Shown: positions 1 through 5,670 of the stretch, one piece after another
Layout of the letters: each line of letters begins with the position of its first letter
Position numbering within the stretch: position 1 is the stretch's first letter
From: Fidelibacterota bacterium
GTDB lineage: Bacteria > Fidelibacterota > UBA2242
Reading direction: 5' to 3'
Assembly (NCBI GenBank): GCA_016936335.1
Contig: JAFGXZ010000288.1
Coordinates: forward strand, 1-10,640
Length of the DNA stretch: 10,640 nucleotides
Position numbers and translations under genes: made by a program
Notes under the pieces: generated by a model
Told to the model about the DNA's origin: nothing
The model's input: only the letters and a program-made list of their open reading frames with translations
The model's database searches: none

Positions 1-16
1 ATAAATAGGAGGTTTT

Positions 17-529
17 ATGAATAGACGGATAAAAATTGTGTTGATAGGACTCTTACTTCTGGGAACAGTTGTAATGGCTCAGGACAATTTCATGGAACCC
101 ATGGATCCGGGCCGGCGCGAACAGATGGAAGCATTGCGGATCTGGAAAATGACGGAATACCTGGAACTCAGTGCCGAACAGTCAGCCCAATTCTTTCCGC
201 GCCTGAAGGAATTTGAAAATAGTATTCATGAGAATCAGAATATGCAGCGCGAGATCATGAAAAGTATTTACGAATTACTGAGAGATGACAATGTTAAAAC
301 AAGCGAAAAAGATGTGAAAAATTATGCCAAACGACTGGCGGACCTTGAAAAAGAAATATCAAACCAAAAAGAGGCTTTTATTATCAATATTGGGGATGTG
401 CTACGGGAAGATCAACAGCTGAAGTTTATTGTGTTCGACAACCGGTTCCGGAACCGGTTGATGCGATCGTTATGCAAACCCAATGATCCTCAAACGGGTC
501 ACAGAACAAGAGAAAGGAAAGAACCATGA
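17..529 (+). CDS. Exported Spy/CpxP-like helical protein (first of a pair)
   Basis: Predicted periplasmic protein of 170 aa. Residues 1-21 form a signal peptide: basic MNRR, a hydrophobic core, then a likely cut after VMA-Q. The mature part is charged and almost entirely helical. It carries two LxxxQ elements, LSAEQ at 51-55 and LREDQ at 129-133, spaced as in the LTxxQ repeats of the Spy/CpxP/metal-resistance superfamily, whose members act as periplasmic chaperones or metal/stress sensors. Identity to any characterised member is low, so the family link is inferred from architecture. An AGGAGG ribosome binding site at 7-12 lies only 4 bases before the ATG. The stop overlaps the next ATG (ATGA), so the two genes are probably translationally coupled. 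The basic tail after residue 150 is probably disordered. In many genomes such genes follow an ECF sigma/anti-sigma pair; whatever lies upstream is outside the window. Codons for residues 142-147 (NRFRNR) contain a perfect palindrome. Confidence 0.8.
   Translation: MNRRIKIVLIGLLLLGTVVMAQDNFMEPMDPGRREQMEALRIWKMTEYLELSAEQSAQFFPRLKEFENSIHENQNMQREIMKSIYELLRDDNVKTSEKDVKNYAKRLADLEKEISNQKEAFIINIGDVLREDQQLKFIVFDNRFRNRLMRSLCKPNDPQTGHRTRERKEP
439..460. repeat. Perfect 22-bp palindrome inside a coding sequence
   Basis: Positions 439-460 are their own reverse complement with no spacer; the half-site is CAACCGGTTCC. It encodes part of the DNRFRNRL stretch of the first gene. It could be a protein-binding site, a cruciform or hairpin signal in the mRNA, or a by-product of repeated Asn-Arg codons. 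Confidence 0.85.
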
Positions 530-1011
530 AAAAGTTAACAACCGCGATCATTTTATTGGCAATCCCGGCACTGGTGCTGGCCGGTCCCGGAAAAATGGCG
601 CAAGGAAGAAAAATGGCCAGTGAGCGCATGGAAATGTGCAAAATGCTCAATCTGACCGAAGAACAGCAGAAAAAGATGGATGACATGCGTGTTGCTCATC
701 AAAAAGAGATGATTCCGCTGCAGGCGGATATTAAATTAGCCGATATTGAACTGGGAGAATTGATACGCGCCGGTGATACATCCAAGAAACTGGATGCAGC
801 CATTAAGAAGGTCAACGACCTTAAAGCCAAACAATTTGAAAAACAGGTCAAACATCGGATGGAAGTTGCCAGCATCCTGACAGATGAACAGAAAGCGATC
901 TGGCGAAAATGTCACCGCGAACCCAAAATGGGCAAACATTCCCGCGGTGGGTGTGGTGAAGGTACTCGTATGGGATGTATGCCTGACGGACCAGAAAAAG
1001 ACCAGGGCTAA
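526..1011 (+). CDS. Spy/CpxP-family periplasmic protein with Met/Cys/His-rich tail
   Basis: Predicted periplasmic protein of 161 aa. A classical signal peptide occupies residues 1-19 (MKKLTTAII..., likely cut at VLA-G). The mature protein has the family's two LTxxQ motifs, LTEEQ at 43-47 and LTDEQ at 118-122, separated by long amphipathic helices. This matches Spy/CpxP-type refolding chaperones and the related heavy-metal-resistance domain. The C-terminal segment after residue 128 is Gly-rich and carries Cys129, His130, His138, Cys143 and Cys151, with extra Met residues there and near the N terminus (24, 30, 35, 37, 40). That suggests metal binding or redox chemistry, but it is inference. The start is supported by AAAGGA at 513-518 and by the ATGA overlap with the preceding gene. 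The next gene starts two bases after the stop, so all three probably share one transcript. Family assignment is fairly sure; the ligand is unknown. Confidence 0.85.
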   Translation: MKKLTTAIILLAIPALVLAGPGKMAQGRKMASERMEMCKMLNLTEEQQKKMDDMRVAHQKEMIPLQADIKLADIELGELIRAGDTSKKLDAAIKKVNDLKAKQFEKQVKHRMEVASILTDEQKAIWRKCHREPKMGKHSRGGCGEGTRMGCMPDGPEKDQG

Positions 1012-1013
1012 TT

Positions 1014-1874
1014 TTGGATATTTTACAAATCAGAACTCTCTTGAACTGGATGCAGAGCATCGAGCTGGGCCCCGGCGATTTGACTACCGAAACGATTTCG
1101 CCCTATGCTCTGCATTCAGAGGGTTCGGCCATTGCATTGTTTGACGGACTATTTTCAGGTCGTGAAGCGTTGGAAATTCTCTTTGAAGAGAGTGGCAGGC
1201 AACTCGCCGTTGAATGGAAAGTCTGCAGCGGCGATTCGGTTAAAACCGGTGATGTTCTGTTTGAGTTTAATGGTAATGGCGCCGATATTTTAAAAAACCG
1301 GCGCCTGATCCACTGGATTATTGGACGTATGTCGGGAATGTCGACTGCAGCTGCAACGGCATCAAAGTTATTAAAAGCCAACGGTAAAGGATTAGTTCAA
1401 GGCATTTCTGAAAATCCAATCTTTGATGTTTTTGATGAACTGGCATTCGAAACAGGCGGCGGTATCTGGAAACGGCACGGACTGACAGATTCAATCTATG
1501 TTACTCAAGAACATATTCGCTACGCTGGCAGTATCGACAAATGCCTGAGCCAACTCAACCAGGAAATTGGTGATACGCGAAAAACGCTAAAAATCGAAAT
1601 TGAAGTCAACACTACGGAGCAATTTAAGCGCATTAATGAAATGGACTATGACACACTGCATTTAGTCGGCTTGACAGATGATGATATTCGCAATGTGTTT
1701 GAATCGCTGAATCCTGTTAAAAAGCCAATTCTCCACTTGGCAAAACTTGGGGATTTCAAAGCGCATTACGCCGATTATTTTTTCAAATATTGTGCGATTG
1801 AAGAACTGCATAGGAATTTAGAACTGCTGGACAACCGCATCGTTTTTCAAAATAAATGCGCAGAGCTGTTTTAG
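1014..1874 (+). CDS. Divergent NadC-like (quinolinate phosphoribosyltransferase fold) protein, probably catalytically altered
   Basis: 286 aa, the usual NadC length. NadC makes nicotinate mononucleotide from quinolinate and PRPP in NAD synthesis. Fold signatures are clear: GPGDLTT at 19-25 (canonical GxGDxTT), a beta-barrel N-domain with SGDSVKTGDVL at 72-82, an Arg pair at 96-97 followed by GRMSGMST at 104-111, GGGIWKRHGL at 148-157 (canonical GGGxNHRxGL), and IEIEV at 194-198 (canonical IEVEV). Several active-site motifs are gone. The DTRKTTPG loop is replaced by QGISENPI at 129-136, the NHR His is Lys153, KDNH is TQEH at 164-167, and the IMLDN segment reads LHLVGL at 215-220. The C-terminal glycine-rich phosphate loop is not recognisable. 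I infer loss of the normal reaction, or a new substrate or role. ModD, the molybdenum-operon relative, is an alternative label. Start: TTG at 1014 after CAGGG; the ATG at 1050 (residue 13) is a possible alternative. Confidence 0.75.
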   Translation: MDILQIRTLLNWMQSIELGPGDLTTETISPYALHSEGSAIALFDGLFSGREALEILFEESGRQLAVEWKVCSGDSVKTGDVLFEFNGNGADILKNRRLIHWIIGRMSGMSTAAATASKLLKANGKGLVQGISENPIFDVFDELAFETGGGIWKRHGLTDSIYVTQEHIRYAGSIDKCLSQLNQEIGDTRKTLKIEIEVNTTEQFKRINEMDYDTLHLVGLTDDDIRNVFESLNPVKKPILHLAKLGDFKAHYADYFFKYCAIEELHRNLELLDNRIVFQNKCAELF

Positions 1875-1878
1875 CAGC

Positions 1879-1915
1879 AATCAAATCAATTTCTCACCTC
1901 ATTAAGCATTTGATT
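1879..1915. repeat. 8-bp inverted repeat at the promoter of the slyD-like gene
   Basis: AATCAAAT at 1879-1886 and ATTTGATT at 1908-1915 are perfect inverted copies 21 bases apart. The right arm covers the proposed -35 box at 1910-1915. No T-run follows, so it is not a good terminator. It could be an operator, but AT-rich repeats of this length also arise by chance. Confidence 0.3.
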
Positions 1916-1937
1916 AAAGGGGAATAAAGCCTATATT
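1910..1937 (+). promoter_or_regulatory. Candidate sigma-70-type promoter for the slyD-like gene
   Basis: TTGATT at 1910-1915 (4 of 6 to TTGACA) and TATATT at 1932-1937 (5 of 6 to TATAAT) are separated by 16 bases. Transcription would start near 1944 and leave a leader of about 100 bases containing the hairpin at 1997-2037. This is assigned by consensus matching only. Confidence 0.4.
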
Positions 1938-1996
1938 TCGCCGTTGTTTGGAAAATTAATGCATATTGCTGAATATGGTGATTTCCGGCGAGGTAG

Positions 1997-2037
1997 TTTC
2001 CTTTGGTTCTGATCATGTTTAGCGAAACCAAAGGAGA
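1997..2037 (+). promoter_or_regulatory. Leader hairpin that sequesters the ribosome binding site of the slyD-like gene
   Basis: TCCTTTGGTT at 1999-2008 is the exact complement of AACCAAAGGA at 2026-2035, giving 10 consecutive pairs around a 17-base loop. A U-G pair (1998/2036) and a U-A pair (1997/2037) can extend it. The right arm contains AAGGAG at 2031-2036, the Shine-Dalgarno sequence 7 bases before the ATG at 2044. In RNA this would hide the ribosome binding site. An RNA thermometer, a translational repressor site or another leader switch are all possible; none is proven. Confidence 0.6.
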
Positions 2038-2043
2038 AACGCT

Positions 2044-2508
2044 ATGCAGATCGCCAGGGACATGGTTGTATCCATGCACTATACATTGACTCTTGAATCC
2101 GGTGACGTTATTGATTCATCCGAGGGTCGGGAACCGTTGCAGTTCATTTACGGACACGGAATGATCATTCCGGGTTTGGAAAAGGAACTTTTATCGTTGA
2201 AAACCGGTGATAAAAAATCGGTAACCGTGCAGCCCGAAGAGGGATACGGCCTGTTCAACGAACAACTTACGCAAACGGTTAGTCGTGACCAATTACCCCC
2301 GAACCTTGATTTAAAAGAAGGCATGTCACTCACAGGTCGCAATGAACATGGTCAGCAATTTGAAGTACTGATAAAATCCTTTACCGATTCGGATGTGGTA
2401 ATCGATATGAATCACCCGTTGGCCGGTAAAGTGCTTAATTTTGAAACCGAAATTGTTGAAATTCGCAAAGCCAGTTCTGAAGAACTGGACCACGGTCATG
2501 TACATTAA
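2044..2508 (+). CDS. slyD: SlyD-type FKBP peptidyl-prolyl cis-trans isomerase
   Basis: Cytoplasmic prolyl isomerase and folding chaperone of 154 aa; no signal peptide is visible. It shows the SlyD layout, an FKBP domain split by an inserted flap (IF) domain. FKBP strands start at VSMHYTL (9-15), followed by VIDSS (22-26), the signature GHGMIIPGLEKEL (37-49) and PEEGYG (65-70). The IF domain runs about 71-120 and FKBP resumes with DMNHPLAGKVLNFE (121-134). E. coli SlyD has a long metal-binding His/Cys tail that helps nickel delivery to hydrogenase; here the tail is short, with only His150, His152 and His154, so strong nickel storage is unlikely. The ATG is supported by AAGGAG at 2031-2036, which lies inside a strong hairpin. 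The next gene begins 21 bases after the stop and may be co-transcribed, although the products have no obvious functional link. Confidence 0.93.
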   Translation: MQIARDMVVSMHYTLTLESGDVIDSSEGREPLQFIYGHGMIIPGLEKELLSLKTGDKKSVTVQPEEGYGLFNEQLTQTVSRDQLPPNLDLKEGMSLTGRNEHGQQFEVLIKSFTDSDVVIDMNHPLAGKVLNFETEIVEIRKASSEELDHGHVH

Positions 2509-2529
2509 GTAAACAATTTAGAGAAAATT

Positions 2530-3096
2530 GTGGAACAGATATTTTATTTCACTCGTTCTGAATGGCACAAATGGTTGCAAAAAAACCATACCGGATCAGC
2601 GGGTGTATGGTTTGTGTTCTTTAAAAAACGTTGCGGTAAACCAAGCCTCGATTATAATGATTTCGTCGAAGAAGCGCTCTGCTTTGGTTGGATCGACAGC
2701 ATCATTAAAAGGCTGGATGAAGAGCGCTATGCCCGTAAAGTAACTCCCCGGCGTCCTAATAGTGTATGGTCTGAACTGAATAAAAAACGAGTTATAAAAT
2801 TGGAAAAGACCGGATTAATGACCGACGCAGGCCGGAAGATGGTTGACATTGCAAAAAAATCGGGAGCCTGGGACAAAACAGACATACCTGAAATCAAAGC
2901 AAAAATGGACCCGGAATTTCAGAATGCCCTGAATCGTAATCAAAAAGCGAAATCCTTTTTTGAACAATTAACTCCTTCCCGGCAAATGCGTTACCTGCAT
3001 TGGATCCAAATGGCGAAACAAGCTGCCACCAGAGACAGACGGATTTGCGAGGCGATTGAATTATTGACGAACAGACAGACATTGGGTTTAAAATAA
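2530..3096 (+). CDS. YdeI/OmpD-associated family protein
   Basis: 188 aa soluble protein that I recognise as a member of the YdeI/OmpD-associated family. Members are widespread and poorly characterised; some are linked to resistance to cationic peptides or bacteriocins. Recognisable family blocks are LCFGWIDS at 50-57, LDEERYARK at 62-70, FxPR-like TPRRPNSVWSELNKKRV at 72-88, and a C-terminal helical region containing LTPSRQMRYLHWI at about 147-159, where the family typically has an 'SxRrxYlxWI' pattern. Length is typical. The start is a GTG at 2530; the ribosome binding site is weak (GAGA at 2521-2524), consistent with coupling to the slyD-like gene just upstream. No membrane segment or signal peptide is seen. 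The biochemical function is not known and I do not propose one. Confidence 0.85.
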   Translation: MEQIFYFTRSEWHKWLQKNHTGSAGVWFVFFKKRCGKPSLDYNDFVEEALCFGWIDSIIKRLDEERYARKVTPRRPNSVWSELNKKRVIKLEKTGLMTDAGRKMVDIAKKSGAWDKTDIPEIKAKMDPEFQNALNRNQKAKSFFEQLTPSRQMRYLHWIQMAKQAATRDRRICEAIELLTNRQTLGLK

Positions 3097-3113
3097 AAGT
3101 GGATTATTCATTC

Positions 3114-3142
3114 TTGATATTACTTGAAAATTTCACTATTCT
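3114..3142 (+). promoter_or_regulatory. Candidate sigma-70-type promoter for the alcohol dehydrogenase
   Basis: TTGATA at 3114-3119 (5 of 6 to consensus) and TATTCT at 3137-3142 (4 of 6) have the ideal 17-base spacing. Transcription would start near 3149, giving a leader of about 19 bases before the ATG at 3168. That agrees with the lack of a clear Shine-Dalgarno sequence there. Based on pattern only. Confidence 0.45.
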
Positions 3143-3167
3143 TTTATGAATTAAACCGGACTATCCA

Positions 3168-4205
3168 ATGAAAGCAATGCAGCTGACAAAAAAGACCAAT
3201 GTTGCCGTGGATTTACACCCCCTCAATGCGGCCGGATTGCCAGTGCCCGTACCAAAGGAAGATGAACTGCTAATAAAAATTCAGACCTGTGCGGTTTGTC
3301 ATACCGAATTGGATGAAATCGAAGGACGGACACCACCGCCGCAATATCCGGTGGTTCCCGGTCACCAGGTAGTTGGGACAGTTGCCGAAATTGGAATTGG
3401 CGTTCAGGGATTTTCTATTGGTGAGCGCGTAGGTGTTGCCTGGTTGTTTTCGTCTTGCGGTACATGTGAATACTGTCTGTCGGATAATGAAAATCTCTGT
3501 GCTGACTTTAAGGCCACCGGGCGGGATGTTGATGGCGGTTATGCGGAGTATATGGTTGTTCCGGAAAAGTCGGTTTTTCGAATACCGGAGATTTTCAGTG
3601 ATCTTGAAGCAGCGCCGCTATTATGTGCCGGGGCGATCGGTTACCGTTCATTACGGCTTTGTAATCTCAAAGATGGTCAGCGTTTGGGGCTCACCGGTTT
3701 CGGCGCATCGGCGCACCTTGTTCTGAAAATTGTCCGGTATAAATATCCATACTCCAAAGTATATGTCTTTGCCCGGAGTGAAACCGAACGCCGTTTTGCC
3801 CGGGAAACGGGCGCGGCCTGGGCCGGTGATACAAGCGATGTACCACCGGAATTGTGCCATGCGATTATTGATACGACCCCAGCCTGGAAACCGATTGTCG
3901 AAGCCTTAAAGAATCTGCGGCCCGGCGGACGTTTGGTCATTAATGCCATCCGAAAAGAGGAAATTGATAAAGACAGTCTGTTAAAATTGGATTATTCAAA
4001 TCATCTCTGGATGGAAAAAGAAATCAAGAGTGTCGCCAATGTATCCCGCCGTGACATAATAGAATTTCTTGATCTGGCGGCGGAAATTCCCATTAAACCC
4101 GCTGTTACGGAATATTCACTGGGCGCAGCCAATAAGGCACTTTATGAACTAAAGCGGGGTGGCAATAGAGGCGCGAAAGTGCTGCGGATATCCTCATCAG
4201 AGTAG
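3168..4205 (+). CDS. Zinc-dependent alcohol dehydrogenase (medium-chain dehydrogenase/reductase)
   Basis: 345 aa, typical for the family; interconverts alcohols and aldehydes with a nicotinamide cofactor in the cytoplasm. Catalytic zinc ligands are visible as Cys44 (CAVCHTEL, 41-48), His66 in PGHQVVG (64-70) and Cys153 (LLCAGAIGYRSL). The GHE motif of classical enzymes reads GHQ, a variant I recall from the AdhA-like subgroup. A structural zinc is expected from Cys97, Cys100, Cys103 and Cys111 (SSCGTCEYC...NLC). The Rossmann nucleotide loop is TGFGASAH (176-183) rather than GxGGLGH, again typical of that subgroup. The residues after the second beta strand (FARSETER, 201-208) contain Arg and Ser, which might favour NADPH, but this is not decisive. 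The ATG lacks a good ribosome binding site. The gene appears to be a single transcription unit, convergent with the prephenate dehydratase gene. The substrate cannot be told from the sequence. Confidence 0.93.
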   Translation: MKAMQLTKKTNVAVDLHPLNAAGLPVPVPKEDELLIKIQTCAVCHTELDEIEGRTPPPQYPVVPGHQVVGTVAEIGIGVQGFSIGERVGVAWLFSSCGTCEYCLSDNENLCADFKATGRDVDGGYAEYMVVPEKSVFRIPEIFSDLEAAPLLCAGAIGYRSLRLCNLKDGQRLGLTGFGASAHLVLKIVRYKYPYSKVYVFARSETERRFARETGAAWAGDTSDVPPELCHAIIDTTPAWKPIVEALKNLRPGGRLVINAIRKEEIDKDSLLKLDYSNHLWMEKEIKSVANVSRRDIIEFLDLAAEIPIKPAVTEYSLGAANKALYELKRGGNRGAKVLRISSSE

Positions 4206-4206
4206 A

Positions 4207-4234
4207 AATAAAATGCTTTGATTCAGATTTTATT
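4207..4234. terminator. Weak AT-only inverted repeat between convergent genes
   Basis: AATAAAAT at 4207-4214 and ATTTTATT at 4227-4234 are perfect inverted copies with a 12-base loop. They lie between the two convergent genes and run into the stop codon of the minus-strand gene. The stem contains no G-C pair and there is no long T-run, so terminator function is only suggested by position. Confidence 0.25.
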
Positions 4235-5054
4235 AATCTTCTGCAGCTTTATACGAACCAATAACTTTCAGAAATGATGTAATCTCTTCCAGATGCCGGA
4301 TGGCATTTTGACAGCGCTCCTCATTCATTGTGCCGGCAAAATCAAGATAGAATAAATATTTCCAGCGTTTACCGCGCATGGGGCGGGACTCAATCTTCAG
4401 TAAATCGATGTCCCGCAGAGCGAACACACTCAGGCTTTTAAAGAGAGCGCCGGGGATGTTTTTCATGGAAAAAATAATGGATGTTTTATTGGCACCCTCT
4501 GGCATTTGGGTTGTCGAAGCAATAATATGAAAACGGGTGTAATTTTGGGGATTATCCTCAATTTCTTCTTTGAGAATTTGCATTTTATTGTCCTCGGCAG
4601 CCTGGCGACTGGCGATCGCGGCGGCGTGCAGCATTTTTTCATTTCGAATATGTGTCACACTTCCGGCCGTATCATAGCTGGCGATTGTTTCTATATCTGG
4701 GAAAGATGCCAGAAAATTTCCACACTGTTGTAACGCCTGGGGATGAGAGTAGACGACGGTAATATCTTCCAGTTTGACATCGGGGTTGGCGATCAGGTGC
4801 TGTTCGATGCGCAACTGGACCTCTCCAACGACTGTGACCGATGAATCAAGCATCAGATCCAAATTCTGATAAACGCTGCCGGTGGTGGAGTTTTCCACCG
4901 GAATAATGCCATAGTGGCTATTTTTATTTTCAACAGATTTGAAAACATCGGTGAACTGACGGCACGGGTGCGTTTCAATATTATCGCCGAAATATTTCCG
5001 GGCGGCGATTTCACTGAAGGCATAGTGAGTGCCCTGAAAGGCAATTTTGTTCAT
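4233..5054 (-). CDS. pheA: Prephenate dehydratase (monofunctional, with ACT domain)
   Basis: Converts prephenate to phenylpyruvate, the committed step to phenylalanine, in the cytoplasm. At 273 aa it is the monofunctional type without a chorismate mutase domain. Catalytic domain motifs in order: FQGTHYAFSE (6-15), GIIPVENSTTGSV (49-61), SHPQALQQC (103-111), YDTAGSV (127-133), AAIAS (145-149) and NYTRF (171-175), whose Thr-Arg-Phe is essential in the family. The ACT domain (about 190-270) contains GALFKSLSVF (202-211) and the phenylalanine-binding ESRP (222-225), so feedback inhibition by phenylalanine is expected. The ATG follows AAAGGA (complement of 5063-5068) by 8 bases and overlaps the stop of the adenosyltransferase gene as ATGA. 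Pairing with a corrinoid gene rather than aromatic genes is unusual but probably reflects operon rearrangement. Confidence 0.96.
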   Translation of the reverse strand: MNKIAFQGTHYAFSEIAARKYFGDNIETHPCRQFTDVFKSVENKNSHYGIIPVENSTTGSVYQNLDLMLDSSVTVVGEVQLRIEQHLIANPDVKLEDITVVYSHPQALQQCGNFLASFPDIETIASYDTAGSVTHIRNEKMLHAAAIASRQAAEDNKMQILKEEIEDNPQNYTRFHIIASTTQMPEGANKTSIIFSMKNIPGALFKSLSVFALRDIDLLKIESRPMRGKRWKYLFYLDFAGTMNEERCQNAIRHLEEITSFLKVIGSYKAAED

Positions 5055-5566
5055 GATTCGATTCCTTTACGTGCGCTTACACCATTCTGGTAATAGTGTT
5101 TGATTTCCAGCATTTCGGTAACCAGATCGGCGGCTTTTACCAGCTCCGGATGGGCTTTGCGGCCAGTAACGATTATTTCCAGATTTTTCGGTTTCAAATC
5201 CAGGACGTTTAAAAGGTCGTCAATTGAAAACAGTCCGAAATGAACGGCAATGTTGGCTTCATCCAGAATGACAACATCGTATTTTCCGGATTGAACGATT
5301 TCTTTGATCTCATCCAAACCTTGCCGGGCCAGTTTGATATCTTCTTCTGTGGGCTGCTTGACAATGAAACAGTCCCGGCCGTACTGACGGATCGTGATTT
5401 CTGGCAGACGTTCCCGAATGGTTTTGATTTCGCTGTATTCCATTCCTTTGGCAAACTGGCCGATAAAAACACGTAATCCTGCACCCACTGCCCGCAGGGC
5501 TAAACCCAGCGCTGCTGTGGTCTTACCTTTTCCGTCTCCGGTATATACCTGTATGTATCCTTTCAT
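5051..5566 (-). CDS. cobO: Corrinoid adenosyltransferase (CobO/BtuR/CobA type)
   Basis: Transfers the adenosyl group of ATP to Co(I) of corrinoids to make adenosylcobalamin or its precursor; cytoplasmic. 171 aa, normal for the family. The variant P-loop GDGKGKTT (10-17) follows the N-terminal strand YIQVYTG. Other family blocks are FIGQFAKG (34-41), the Walker-B-like DVVILDEAN (97-105), IIVTGRKAHPELVKAADLVTEM (131-152, where the ligand-binding HPEL sits) and the end YYQNGVSARKGIE (158-170), which matches the family's typical ARKGIE terminus. It is the first gene of a minus-strand pair with pheA and is divergent from the corrinoid activator gene, 104 bases from that gene's preferred start. I see no convincing ribosome binding site and no cobalamin riboswitch (no B12-box-like GCCACTG) upstream. 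Family assignment is very strong; which corrinoid intermediate it uses in vivo cannot be told. Confidence 0.95.
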   Translation of the reverse strand: MKGYIQVYTGDGKGKTTAALGLALRAVGAGLRVFIGQFAKGMEYSEIKTIRERLPEITIRQYGRDCFIVKQPTEEDIKLARQGLDEIKEIVQSGKYDVVILDEANIAVHFGLFSIDDLLNVLDLKPKNLEIIVTGRKAHPELVKAADLVTEMLEIKHYYQNGVSARKGIES

Positions 5567-5670
5567 AGTGGTATCAATTCTTTGACCAGTCTAATTTAAT
5601 ATCTTTTTTCCCAATGAAAAACCGATGGCTTGTTTTTGTATCAAATTCGATTAACTTTTTTACAGTCATT

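Noticed and set aside
426..686. Minus-strand open frame antisense to the first two exported-protein genes
   Set aside because: It is antisense to two genes with clear signal peptides and family motifs. No ribosome binding site and no recognisable protein features.
1572..1593. A DTRKT string (residues 187-191) in the NadC-like protein, matching the start of the lost catalytic DTRKTTPG loop
   Set aside because: It sits directly before the IEIEV strand, about 60 residues downstream of the expected loop, and aligns with a surface helix end in normal NadC. Relocation of the catalytic loop is less likely than coincidence.
1962..1977. Small hairpin CATATT-GCTG-AATATG in the slyD leader
   Set aside because: Six pairs, almost all A-T, with no T-run. 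It is the size expected by chance in AT-rich intergenic DNA, unlike the long ribosome-binding-site hairpin downstream.
2485..2505. His-containing C terminus of the SlyD-like protein as a nickel-binding tail
   Set aside because: Only three His residues and no Cys follow the IF/FKBP domains, far fewer than in nickel-handling SlyD proteins.
3355..3372. GHQ instead of GHE at the catalytic zinc region of the alcohol dehydrogenase, as a sign of inactivity
   Set aside because: The zinc ligands Cys44, His66 and Cys153 and all four structural Cys are present, and GHQ is a known variant in the AdhA-like subgroup.
5614..5670. Upstream in-frame ATG giving the corrinoid activator a hydrophobic 19-residue N-terminal extension
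   Set aside because: The activator is a cytoplasmic protein whose ferredoxin domain normally begins at once. The extension has no ribosome binding site and is too weak to be a credible membrane anchor.
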